From the NCBI GenBank assembly GCA_937892085.1, contig CALAVD010000122.1, positions 1 to 11,475 on the forward strand: a stretch of DNA of 11,475 nucleotides, in the 5' to 3' direction. Source of the DNA: an uncultured Prevotellaceae bacterium (lineage in GTDB: Bacteria > Bacteroidota > Bacteroidia > Bacteroidales > Muribaculaceae). The translations under genes and the position numbers were made by a program. Each line of letters starts with the position of its first letter. Positions within the stretch are counted from its first letter, which is position 1. The notes beneath the pieces were generated by a model. That model ran no database searches and had not been told where the DNA came from. It saw only the letters and a list, made by a program, of their open reading frames with translations. Below are positions 1-7,759 of the stretch, in pieces.

Positions 1-1352
1 GCACAATTTCACTTGAGAACAAAAACATTAAGGAAGCTGAGAATTTCTTCAAGCAAGCAGAAAAATGCTCGAAGAAGAACCCTAAGCTGGCTGTTGCTAT
101 AGCCAATGCATACTATACAGTTGACCCCAATGCTTACGCAAAACAGATTGAGAAGAATTGCAACAACGCATTCAAGTGGAATTCCAAAGATCCTGACTAC
201 TATATCTTTAAAGGTGACGACTTGGGTATTAAGAAAGAGTGGGGTCAGGCAGCAGGTCAATATGAGCTCGCTTTTGGATATGAGCCAGCTAACATTGAAA
301 GCCGCGTGAAGTTTGCTAACGTGGACTTCTTCCTCAATGAGGAGAGAGCTGTTGAAGCACTTGAGGAGCTGCTCACCCTGGTTCCTAACAGTGCGCTTGT
401 TCAACGTGAGCTTGCCGAGAAATATTACGAGGCATCAAGCATTAAGGGCAATCTTCCTAAGGCTGTGGAATGCTATGGAAAATATTATGACAATCCCAAC
501 CACTTTGTTAAGGATGAGGTTCGTTATGCCCAGCTGCTTTGGATGAGCAAGGACTATGACAAATCAATCGATGTATGTAATGGTCTCATTGCAAATTCTG
601 AATCTCCTATCTATAAGTTCTTAGGCTATCGTCTCAAGTTCTACAATCTGTGCAGTAAGCCCGATTGGGAGAATGCAGTAAACGTTGGTAATGAGTTCTT
701 CTCTCTTCCCGATAATGAGGCAACGCCTTACTCGGTAACTGACTACTCTTACTTCGCCAATGCTTTGAACAAGACTAATCGTGCTGCAGAGGCATTATCG
801 GTATTTGAGAAAGCGATTGCACAATATCCCGATAACGCTGACCTGAAAGCACAGCTGGCAAGCATTTATAACAAGAATAAAGAATATGATAAAGCAGCTA
901 TGCTGCGCCAGCAAATCATAGATGGCGGTGATTATACCACCTCAGACCTTTATCAGCTTGTTAGCGCATATTGCCGCGTTGGCGAGAACACTCAAGACGA
1001 GTCTGTTAAGCAAGACGCCGTTGCTAAGGCAAGAGTCGCTGTCAAGGAGCTTCTCGATAAAGATCCCAACGACATGAGCAACCTGAACCTGGCAGCACGC
1101 GTAGAGGTTCTTGCAGAGAACAATGAGTACAAGGGTGGTGCGCTTGAGTATTACAACAGACTGCTTGCCGCCGTAAATGCCAACAAGAATGACGAGAATG
1201 CCAAGTACTACTATCAGAATGTTTACCGCTATCTCGCCACTTACAACAAAAACAATGGCCAAATGGAGGCAGCAAAAGATTATTACAGAAAATGGCTTGA
1301 GAATGATCCTGACAACGAGAATCTTCGCAAGTTTGTTGAAAATCTGAAGTAA
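1..1352 (+). CDS. Tetratricopeptide-repeat (TPR) protein, 5' end missing
   Basis: The frame is open from base 3 to the TAA at 1350-1352, so about 449 C-terminal residues are visible and the start lies outside the window. The protein is almost wholly alpha-helical and contains degenerate 34-residue TPR units. The clearest is encoded at about 783-900 (AEALSVFEKAIAQYPDN, then LASIYNKNKEYDKA). Others lie near 250-400, 480-600 and 1255-1340 (MEAAKDYYRKWLENDPDN). TPR units stack into a superhelix that binds other proteins, so the likely role is scaffold or adaptor. No enzyme motif is seen. Large TPR proteins with an N-terminal signal peptide are common in Bacteroidales, but the signal region is not in the window, so location is unknown. 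A strong terminator follows the stop codon, so this is the last gene of its transcript. The partner or pathway cannot be told. Confidence 0.85.
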   Translation, partial: TISLENKNIKEAENFFKQAEKCSKKNPKLAVAIANAYYTVDPNAYAKQIEKNCNNAFKWNSKDPDYYIFKGDDLGIKKEWGQAAGQYELAFGYEPANIESRVKFANVDFFLNEERAVEALEELLTLVPNSALVQRELAEKYYEASSIKGNLPKAVECYGKYYDNPNHFVKDEVRYAQLLWMSKDYDKSIDVCNGLIANSESPIYKFLGYRLKFYNLCSKPDWENAVNVGNEFFSLPDNEATPYSVTDYSYFANALNKTNRAAEALSVFEKAIAQYPDNADLKAQLASIYNKNKEYDKAAMLRQQIIDGGDYTTSDLYQLVSAYCRVGENTQDESVKQDAVAKARVAVKELLDKDPNDMSNLNLAARVEVLAENNEYKGGALEYYNRLLAAVNANKNDENAKYYYQNVYRYLATYNKNNGQMEAAKDYYRKWLENDPDNENLRKFVENLK

Positions 1353-1375
1353 TCAAACTTACAATCTAATCACAC

Positions 1376-1415
1376 TCCCGATGGAGATTACGAAAGTCTC
1401 CATCGGGATTTTTTT
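1376..1415 (+). terminator. Intrinsic terminator of the TPR gene
   Basis: A perfect 12-bp stem (1376-1387, TCCCGATGGAGA, with 1397-1408) encloses a 9-nt loop and is followed directly by seven T residues (1409-1415). It lies 24 bp after the TPR stop codon. Confidence 0.95.
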
Positions 1416-1444
1416 GCAAAAATGGAAAGAAAAGAGTATATTTG
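1413..1444 (+). promoter_or_regulatory. Bacteroidetes-type promoter of the S8 protease gene
   Basis: The -33 element TTTG (1413-1416) and the -7 element TATATTTG (1437-1444) are separated by exactly 20 bp, a full match to the Bacteroidetes consensus TTTG/TAnnTTTG. The expected transcript start is near 1448, giving a leader of about 30 nt before the ATG at 1480. The -33 element is made from the end of the T tract of the preceding terminator. A second TAnnTTTG match at 1458-1465 has no TTTG at the right distance. Confidence 0.75.
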
Positions 1445-1479
1445 CAAATCAAATGATTATCTTTGAAAACTGCTAATCT

Positions 1480-3567
1480 ATGAAACGCATAATTCTATAT
1501 ATTTTAGCATTCGTAGCTATCGACGTGGCGGTAGCTGGCGTGTTCACGGCCCGTACTTCGCTGGAACTTGCCAAGCACTATCACGCCACAAGTATGGCTA
1601 TGCCACAAGTGAGGTCTCTCGACGACAATATGCTTCATGCCTTTGTCACGGTGGATGATTCAAGCGTTCTGTCTCGGCTGAGCGACTTGGGTTTGACAGT
1701 AAATGCTCATTTTGGCAATATAGTGACAATCACTATACCTATCGACGAGTTGGGTGATTTGGCAAGAGTCAAAGGTGTGAAAAGTATCGACATTGAGAAG
1801 CATTACTCATTGTACAACGACAAGGCTCGTGAGATGTCGCACTTCCCCGCATTGAATGTTGCCGAAAATGGCTATACAAGCCCAGCATATTCAGGTAATG
1901 GGGTAGTGGTGGGAATGATAGATGTTGGCGTAGATTTCAACCACATCAATTTTCTTGACAAAGACGGTAACAATCGCATCGTGCGGGTTTATATGCCTGA
2001 AGATAGCAGTGGTACACCACCAACGATTGACGGCATTCAACTACCGGGTAGTGAATATACTACTCCACAACAAATAAAGCAGCTCACTACTGACGATAGT
2101 ACTGAGACTCATGGAACCCACACCACAGGCACCGCAGCAGGCAGTTATCTCGCCAATGGCTATTATGGTGTTGCTACCGATGCACAGATAGTGGTTTGTT
2201 CCATGCCAGAGAACAGCCTCACCGACTTTAACATAGCAAACTCAATAAAATATATATTCAATTATGCCGATGAAGCAGGACTCCCTGCCGTCATCAATAT
2301 GAGTCTTGGTAGCCAAGAAGGAGCACATGACGGTAGCTCCACACTTTGCCATTTGTTTGATGACGTGACTGGACCAGGCCGCATCTGCGTGGTGTCGGCA
2401 GGGAATGATGGCCACATGCCTATCAACATCAAAAAAACACTTGGGGAAAACGATTCTCTTGCCACTTTCACGAGCAACTGGTACAGCCGCGAACCTATGG
2501 TTGGCTATTCAAGTATTTGGTCTCGTTCACCCCAACGACACACGGTTGATATTGTCATTTGGGATATCCTGACCGACACCCTTGTTCATAGGCTCGACGT
2601 GCCTCGTGAAGCAGAACTCGATAGTGTTTATGTGGTGTCGAGTGAGACTGATACTGTTTTCGCAAAGTATTTCTCTGGTGAACTTTATTTTGCTTGTGCC
2701 ATAGAGGATAACGGAAATTTCCATTCCATTGTAGAGACTAATTACACGTCATTTCAGCGCAGCAAGTATCGCATAGGCTTCATTTGCAAAGCACCTGCCG
2801 GAGAGACATTGATGGGATGGAGTGGCGGCATGATGGTGTATTCTAAATGCAACCTTGATGGCTGGACAGGAGGTGTGGTAGGCACTGGATGCACCGTGAG
2901 CGACTTGGCAACCTCCGACAATGTGATTTCCGTTGGTGCTTATTGCTCTAATGATTCCTTTGTGATGATGGATGGCGACACAACCATCGTCTATAAGTGC
3001 AACCCTGGCGAGATAGCCTATTTTTCAGGGTTTGGTCCTGACACTCGCAACCGCATGCGTCCCGACCTGGTGGCACCAGGACATCAGGTTGCATCTTCTG
3101 TTAGCCGCTTTGTTGAGGCCTACAAGAATCCATCTCAAATCGTTGACAACGTGAATGTTGATGGGGAATATTATCCTTATAGCGTTAATAGTGGCACGTC
3201 AATGTCAACGCCAGTTGTGTCGGGTGCTATCGCCCTGTGGCTTCAAATTGACCCTACCTTGTCGCCCACCGATGTTAAAAACATAATGGCAGCCACTTGC
3301 TATCGCGACAATTTTGTGGTAGCGGGACCTGCAAAGAAATGGGGATATGGCAAACTCGATATCGACGCTGGAATCAAATACATTCTTGGCAAGCTTAATG
3401 GCGATGTTGATGGAGATGGAGCCGTCACAGCAGCCGATATAACATGCCTCTACAATATAATGCTCGGCATTACAAATGAAAATATCCACCGTGCCGATGT
3501 AAACTGCGATGGAAGCATTACCGCATCTGATGTCACAGCAGAGTACAGTAAGCTTCTTGGCCGTTAA
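1480..3567 (+). CDS. Secreted subtilisin-like serine protease (peptidase S8) with C-terminal dockerin
   Basis: This 695-residue protein should be an exported endopeptidase. Residues 1-20 form a signal peptide (positive start, hydrophobic core, likely cut after AVA or AVAG). Residues about 50-107 resemble the inhibitor-type prodomain of fervidolysin-like subtilases. The catalytic triad is visible: Asp148 (GMIDVGVDF), His211 (HGTHTTGTAAG) and Ser574 (NSGTSMSTPVVSGA), with oxyanion Asn309 (VVSAGNDG). About 150 residues of beta-rich sequence (roughly 320-470) sit between Asn309 and the Ser motif, longer than in minimal subtilisins. Residues 641-694 are two dockerin-type calcium loops with helices (642-653 and 673-684), so the mature enzyme may dock to a cohesin-like partner. 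No type IX secretion C-terminal domain is seen. The gene appears to be monocistronic, with its own promoter. The ATG at 1480 directly precedes the signal peptide. Catalysis is near certain; the substrate is unknown. Confidence 0.93.
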   Translation: MKRIILYILAFVAIDVAVAGVFTARTSLELAKHYHATSMAMPQVRSLDDNMLHAFVTVDDSSVLSRLSDLGLTVNAHFGNIVTITIPIDELGDLARVKGVKSIDIEKHYSLYNDKAREMSHFPALNVAENGYTSPAYSGNGVVVGMIDVGVDFNHINFLDKDGNNRIVRVYMPEDSSGTPPTIDGIQLPGSEYTTPQQIKQLTTDDSTETHGTHTTGTAAGSYLANGYYGVATDAQIVVCSMPENSLTDFNIANSIKYIFNYADEAGLPAVINMSLGSQEGAHDGSSTLCHLFDDVTGPGRICVVSAGNDGHMPINIKKTLGENDSLATFTSNWYSREPMVGYSSIWSRSPQRHTVDIVIWDILTDTLVHRLDVPREAELDSVYVVSSETDTVFAKYFSGELYFACAIEDNGNFHSIVETNYTSFQRSKYRIGFICKAPAGETLMGWSGGMMVYSKCNLDGWTGGVVGTGCTVSDLATSDNVISVGAYCSNDSFVMMDGDTTIVYKCNPGEIAYFSGFGPDTRNRMRPDLVAPGHQVASSVSRFVEAYKNPSQIVDNVNVDGEYYPYSVNSGTSMSTPVVSGAIALWLQIDPTLSPTDVKNIMAATCYRDNFVVAGPAKKWGYGKLDIDAGIKYILGKLNGDVDGDGAVTAADITCLYNIMLGITNENIHRADVNCDGSITASDVTAEYSKLLGR

Positions 3568-3664
3568 ATATTATATCTAAAACAACTGCCACGAATCAAT
3601 TTGTTAAGAAAACACAAAATACAATAATTTTACTTTACTTGAATTGAAATAAGTTCTCATTTAT
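3568..3664. other. AT-rich spacer after the protease gene
   Basis: This is the first part of a 455-bp gap between the protease gene and recJ. It is AT-rich. I find no ORF of note, no clear terminator hairpin and no RNA gene. How transcription of the protease gene ends is therefore not evident. Confidence 0.5.
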
Positions 3665-3695
3665 TTTGCATTACATAATATTTTCACTAATTTTG
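3665..3695 (+). promoter_or_regulatory. Bacteroidetes-type promoter upstream of recJ
   Basis: TTTG (3665-3668), a 19-bp spacer and TAATTTTG (3688-3695) match the Bacteroidetes promoter consensus. The predicted start near 3700 lies about 320 nt upstream of the recJ ATG. The promoter therefore drives either a separate small RNA or a long recJ leader. I see no equally good promoter between 3877 and 4022. Confidence 0.65.
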
Positions 3696-3699
3696 TGAG

Positions 3700-3876
3700 G
3701 AAAATATTAAGTTTTGTCATCGGTTTGTGATTGGATGCTGCAAGTGATGACGATAATCATTGTTGCATCACATCATGAATGTGTTGATAATGAGATTGAA
3801 AGCCATTTGAGGGCATTCTCCTGAAAGACTCTTATAAGTCATTCGCATGCCACTCATGATAAGGCTTTGAGTTTTT
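3700..3876 (+). ncRNA. Candidate structured small RNA or recJ leader
   Basis: Two helices can be drawn downstream of the promoter. The first (3734-3769) pairs GATGC with GCATC, GCAA with TTGT and TGAT with ATCA. The second is a long imperfect hairpin (3799-3868) with three stacked stems: AAAGCC/GGCTTT, then TGAGGGCAT (3808-3816) with 3847-3856 (one bulged A), then GAA.A.GACT (3823-3830) with 3837-3844 around the loop CTTATA. T5 follows at 3872-3876. Promoter, helices and T tract together fit a transcript of about 175 nt. It could equally be a recJ leader with an attenuator-like hairpin. I could not assign it to a named RNA family. A 29-codon frame (3735-3824) overlaps it and is probably chance. 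Confidence 0.35.
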
Positions 3877-3977
3877 GCATGTGCTTGTGAATACATGTTA
3901 ATTAGCGCAATCAATCTCTTTGATAATAATGCTGATGACTAAAACTTGATATTGATATATTCCTTCTCCCTCTGCAC

Positions 3978-3993
3978 AAGGCAAGAGTGCCTT
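3978..3993 (+). promoter_or_regulatory. Small hairpin just upstream of the recJ start
   Basis: AAGGCA (3978-3983) and TGCCTT (3988-3993) form a perfect 6-bp stem with loop AGAG. It ends 29 nt before the recJ ATG and is followed by an A-rich stretch. It could influence recJ translation, but a stem of this size can also arise by chance. Confidence 0.25.
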
Positions 3994-4022
3994 CTTACAC
4001 AGCCAATTAAAGAACAACATAA

Positions 4023-5768
4023 ATGACAAGTAAATGGATTTACTTACCCCTTACATCCGAACAGAAGCAGATAGAGGCACAGCTCGCGGTTCAGTTCCCC
4101 GACTGTCCTTCTATCGCTCGGCTTTTGGTGTTGCGTGGCATGAAGACTCCGGAGGACGTCCGCGACTTCTTCTATCCATCATTGAGCCAACTGCCCGACC
4201 CATTCTTGATGAGGGATATGAAAAAGGCTGTAGAAAGGCTAAACCAAGCCTTGGGGGCAAAAGAAAAAGTACTTATCTATGGCGACTATGATGTAGATGG
4301 TACTACAGCGGTAGCTCTGGTCTATCGCTATTTGAGACGTTTCTATTCAAACGTGGAGTACTATATCCCCACGCGAGATGATGACGGCTATGGTATCTCT
4401 GTGCAGGGCATTGACTATGCTCACAGCATTGGTGTGTCACTTATTATCGTGCTCGATTGTGGCATCAAGGCAGTTGAAGAAATTGCTTACGCCAAGTCGA
4501 AGGGCATTGATTTTATCGTGTGCGACCATCATGTTCCAGATGATGTTCTTCCCGATGCAGCAGCGATTCTAAACCCAAAACTCGTTGACGATAAGTATCC
4601 TTACAAGGACTTGTCGGGATGTGGTGTGGGCTACAAGTTCATGCAGGGCTTTGCCAAGAGCAACGGCATCGACAACATGTACGACCTTGAGAACTCTCTT
4701 GACTTGCTCGCAGTGAGTATCGCCGCCGACTTGGTGCCACTCACTGGCGAAAACCGCATTCTCACGCATTACGGCATTAAGCGCCTGAACACCAATCCGT
4801 GTGCCGGTCTCAGGAGCATCCTGCGATTGTGTCGTCTCACCAAGAAGGAGATAACCATTAGCGACATCATCTTCAAGATTGGTCCGCTTATAAATGCGTC
4901 GGGGCGAATGCAGTCGGGGCAAGAGTCGGTGGAACTGCTGATAACCCGCAGTTCGGCTGCCGCTTATGAAATCACCAAGAAAATTGACAAGTACAACCAA
5001 AGCCGCAAGGAGCTTGACCGCAACATCACCGAGGAGGCCAATGCCATTATTGAGAACCATAAGGAAGAGATGGGTTCTAAAAAGCCCATCGTTATTTACA
5101 ATCACGATTGGCACAAAGGCATAATTGGCATTGTTGCAGCAAGACTTGCCGAGTTGTATTTCAGACCTTCGGTGGTTCTCACTTATAGCCACGATGGTCT
5201 TGTCACTGGTTCTTCGCGTTCGGTTCGTGGGTTCGACATTTACACAGCCATCAAGCAGCATCGTGACTTGCTCGAGAACTTCGGTGGGCACACTAATGCC
5301 GTGGGATTGACCCTTAAAGAGGAGAATATCCCCGAGTTCAAGAGACGTTTAGAGGAATATGTTGAGGCGCATATTGAGACCGAGCAGGTGACACCGTCGA
5401 TTGACGTTGATTGTGAGCTTGGTTTTGATGAGATCAATGACTCATTCATGAAATATATGAAGCTCTTCAACCCGTTCGGTCCTGGGAACCAAAAACCTGT
5501 GTTCATGACAAGGAATTGCATTGATGCAGGCTCAAGTAAGTTGGTGGGCAAGAAGCAGGAGCACATAAAATTGGATGCTATTGATCAAAAATCAGGAAAG
5601 ATGATGAACTGCATCGCTTTCACTATGGGTGAGTACTTCGAGCGCATCAAGAACAAGGAACCATTTGATATCATCTACACAATAGAAGAGAATCATCACC
5701 GCAACATGGTTTCAATACAGTTACTCATTAAAGGCATTAGAATGAGCAACGATGCCAACGACAATTGA
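4023..5768 (+). CDS. recJ: Single-stranded-DNA-specific exonuclease RecJ
   Basis: RecJ degrades single-stranded DNA 5' to 3' in recombinational repair, mismatch repair and restart of stalled forks, in the cytoplasm and with divalent metal ions. The DHH-phosphoesterase motifs are all present in 581 residues: YGDYDVDG (86-93), the Asp of IIVLDCGI (Asp145), the hallmark DHH at 168-170, and Asp236 in AADLVPLTGENR. The DHHA1 part carries WHKGIIGIVAARL (363-375), GSSRS (396-400) and the GGH triplet at 420-422. The rest (about 455-575) fits the OB-like nucleic-acid-binding domain. Length is usual for Bacteroidetes RecJ. The ATG at 4023 follows an A-rich stretch typical of this phylum, with no Shine-Dalgarno site. 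The 3' end overlaps recQ by 17 bp, indicating one operon. Confidence 0.97.
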   Translation: MTSKWIYLPLTSEQKQIEAQLAVQFPDCPSIARLLVLRGMKTPEDVRDFFYPSLSQLPDPFLMRDMKKAVERLNQALGAKEKVLIYGDYDVDGTTAVALVYRYLRRFYSNVEYYIPTRDDDGYGISVQGIDYAHSIGVSLIIVLDCGIKAVEEIAYAKSKGIDFIVCDHHVPDDVLPDAAAILNPKLVDDKYPYKDLSGCGVGYKFMQGFAKSNGIDNMYDLENSLDLLAVSIAADLVPLTGENRILTHYGIKRLNTNPCAGLRSILRLCRLTKKEITISDIIFKIGPLINASGRMQSGQESVELLITRSSAAAYEITKKIDKYNQSRKELDRNITEEANAIIENHKEEMGSKKPIVIYNHDWHKGIIGIVAARLAELYFRPSVVLTYSHDGLVTGSSRSVRGFDIYTAIKQHRDLLENFGGHTNAVGLTLKEENIPEFKRRLEEYVEAHIETEQVTPSIDVDCELGFDEINDSFMKYMKLFNPFGPGNQKPVFMTRNCIDAGSSKLVGKKQEHIKLDAIDQKSGKMMNCIAFTMGEYFERIKNKEPFDIIYTIEENHHRNMVSIQLLIKGIRMSNDANDN

Positions 5769-7668
5769 CATCCATAAACTCCTTGAGAGATACTGGGGTT
5801 ACACACAATTTCGTGACCTTCAAGAAGACATTATCATGTCGGTACTTGAAGGTCGCGACACGTTAGGGCTTATGCCAACTGGTGGAGGCAAGTCTATTAC
5901 GTTCCAGATTCCCACACTCGCAATGGACGGTTTAGCGATAGTTGTGACCCCCATCGTATCGCTAATGAAAGATCAGGTCGATAATCTGGTGGCTCGTCGC
6001 ATAAAGGCCGCTTATCTTCATGCTGGCTTGTCGATAGCGGAGCACCGCAGAGTGATGGAGAAATGCCTGCATGGCAACTGCAAGTTCCTCTATGTGTCTC
6101 CCGAAAGGTTACAGAACGACACATTTATTGATAGGATAAAAACGCTCAATGTGTGTCTGATAGTAGTTGACGAGGCACATTGCATTTCGCAATGGGGCTA
6201 TGACTTCAGACCGTCGTTCCTTGAGATTGCCAAGTTGAGGAAAGTGTTTAGAAATGTGCCTGTGCTGGCTCTAACTGCCACTGCCACACCAGTTGTAGTT
6301 GCCGATATTCAAGAAAAACTTCATTTTAAATCCCCTAATGTATTCATTAAGAGTTTCAAACGTGACAATATTTCCTATATTGTGCGGCACACTACCGAGA
6401 AGATGGGCGAACTCGTTCATATCATTAAATCGGTGGCCGGCTCGGGTATCGTGTATGCTCGTAGCCGCAAGCGCACTAAATTGATTTCCGATGAACTCAA
6501 GCGCAATGGCATTAGCGCCGACTATTACCATGCAGGTCTCACGACCGAAGAGAAAGAAGACAAGCAGAACAAGTGGAAAAATGATGAAATACGAATCATT
6601 GTCGCCACCAACGCCTTTGGTATGGGCATCGACAAGCCTGATGTGAGATTGGTCATTCATGTTGATGTGCCTAACACTCTCGAGGAATATTACCAGGAAG
6701 CTGGCAGGGCAGGACGCGACGGTAATCGCTCTTTTGCCGTGATGCTTGTCAAAGAGACCGACAAGCGCATCCTTCATCGTCATTTGAGTGAGGCGTTTCC
6801 TGAGAAGGAGTATATCAGGAATGTTTATGAACGAGTGGGCAATTTCCTTAACGTGGCAATAGGAGAGGGCTACCAGCAGATGCTTGATTTCAACTTTAAT
6901 TTGTTTTGCAAAACTTTTAATCTTCCTGTTTTACCCACCCATAACGCTCTCAATATCCTCACTCGCTCAGGTTACATCCAGTTCGTCGAAGAGATTGAAA
7001 CACAGTCGCGAGTAATGATTCAGGCAAGGAAAGATGAGCTGTATAACATACCCACTACCACACCACGCGCCGATGAAGTGCTTCAAGCGTTGCTAAGGAC
7101 TTATTCTGGACTCTTTGCCGACTATGTATTTATTAACGAAGATGTCATAAGTTACCGCTTTGGACTCTCTCAGCAAACCATCTATGACTCCTTGCTGGAA
7201 CTCACTCGCATGCATATTTTGCACTACGTGCCTCGCAAGCGCACGCCCTATATCGTCTATACCACCTCGCGTGAAGAGCCACAGCATGTGCTCATTCCTA
7301 AAGCTATATATGAAGACCTAAGGGAACGCATGGAAAAACGCATTGAGGCAGTGATTGATTACTGCTACCGTGATGACATCTGCCGTGAGAAATTCTTGGT
7401 GGAATACTTTGGAGAGAAAGACTCTGACCGTTGCAGGCATTGCGACACTTGTATAGAGCAACGCAAGAAGCAACAGTTCACCCCAAAAGACGTGCAAGAG
7501 GGCATCTTATATATGACTCAAGTGCGGCCTCGCACTCTCAAAGAACTGGTTGACACCCTATCTTTTGCCAAGGACGACATAATCGATATGGTATCATTCC
7601 TGGTTGATGAGGGTTTCCTTGAGCACTTGAGCGACGACACCTACAAAAATCCTATTCCCTTAAAGTAA
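5752..7668 (+). CDS. recQ: ATP-dependent DNA helicase, RecQ family (Bacteroidetes-type layout)
   Basis: RecQ unwinds DNA 3' to 5' using ATP and supplies single strands to RecJ in repair. The helicase core is complete in this 638-residue protein: Walker A MPTGGGKS (41-48), motif II DEAHCISQWGYDFRP (140-154, including the RecQ aromatic-rich loop), motif III LTATATP (174-180), motif V ATNAFGMGIDKPDVRL (285-300) and motif VI YQEAGRAGRDG (314-324). The four zinc-ligand cysteines (544, 561, 564, 567, in CREKFLVEYFGE and CRHCDTC) come about 160 residues later than in E. coli RecQ. The insert (about 350-530) looks helical and winged-helix-like (for example NALNILTRSGYIQF). Residues 577-630 resemble a small helical or winged-helix tail, and no HRDC domain is recognised. 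The start overlaps the end of recJ, suggesting translational coupling. Confidence 0.95.
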   Translation: MPTTIDIHKLLERYWGYTQFRDLQEDIIMSVLEGRDTLGLMPTGGGKSITFQIPTLAMDGLAIVVTPIVSLMKDQVDNLVARRIKAAYLHAGLSIAEHRRVMEKCLHGNCKFLYVSPERLQNDTFIDRIKTLNVCLIVVDEAHCISQWGYDFRPSFLEIAKLRKVFRNVPVLALTATATPVVVADIQEKLHFKSPNVFIKSFKRDNISYIVRHTTEKMGELVHIIKSVAGSGIVYARSRKRTKLISDELKRNGISADYYHAGLTTEEKEDKQNKWKNDEIRIIVATNAFGMGIDKPDVRLVIHVDVPNTLEEYYQEAGRAGRDGNRSFAVMLVKETDKRILHRHLSEAFPEKEYIRNVYERVGNFLNVAIGEGYQQMLDFNFNLFCKTFNLPVLPTHNALNILTRSGYIQFVEEIETQSRVMIQARKDELYNIPTTTPRADEVLQALLRTYSGLFADYVFINEDVISYRFGLSQQTIYDSLLELTRMHILHYVPRKRTPYIVYTTSREEPQHVLIPKAIYEDLRERMEKRIEAVIDYCYRDDICREKFLVEYFGEKDSDRCRHCDTCIEQRKKQQFTPKDVQEGILYMTQVRPRTLKELVDTLSFAKDDIIDMVSFLVDEGFLEHLSDDTYKNPIPLK

Positions 7669-7703
7669 AACCTTTAAATATTGTTAATTTGTTGGTTTGT
7701 TTC

Positions 7704-7734
7704 TATGCCAAAATAGAAATTGGCATTAATTTTG
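7704..7734 (+). promoter_or_regulatory. ssrA promoter with a hairpin in its spacer
   Basis: TAATTTTG (7727-7734) is a full -7 match. The -33 position holds TATG (7704-7707), one base off TTTG, with a 19-bp spacer. The expected start is near 7738, leaving about 20 nt of 5' leader to be removed by RNase P. The spacer is almost filled by an inverted repeat (ATGCCAA at 7705-7711 with TTGGCAT at 7720-7726). Confidence 0.6.
7705..7733 (+). terminator. Possible weak recQ terminator
   Basis: A 7-bp perfect stem (7705-7711 with 7720-7726, loop AATAGAAA) is followed by TAATTTT, 37 bp after the recQ stop. It is the only terminator-like structure between recQ and ssrA. It overlaps the ssrA promoter, so it may instead be an operator or a coincidence. 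Confidence 0.4.
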
Positions 7735-7759
7735 CACTCGCTTTCACAAAAGCGCTATT

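Noticed and set aside
222..224. TTG at 222 as the start of the TPR gene
   Set aside because: The same frame is open back to the window edge and continues with similar helical, Lys/Asn-rich sequence. The codon is an internal Leu.
3735..3824. 29-codon frame in the recJ upstream region
   Set aside because: It starts with ATG downstream of a promoter and could be a leader peptide. Its composition is unremarkable, it has no run of one amino acid, and it overlaps the predicted helices. A frame of this length is expected by chance.
3700..3876. Assignment of the structured region as 6S RNA
   Set aside because: The size (about 175 nt) would fit, but the 5' and 3' ends do not obviously pair into one long rod with a central bubble. 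I can support only a generic structured RNA.
4569..5291. Long antisense open frame (240 codons) opposite recJ
   Set aside because: It lies wholly within a gene with every RecJ motif, has no recognisable domain and no promoter or start context. It is a by-product of recJ codon use. The same applies to antisense frames at 6271-6783 (opposite recQ) and 10279-10881 (opposite htpG).
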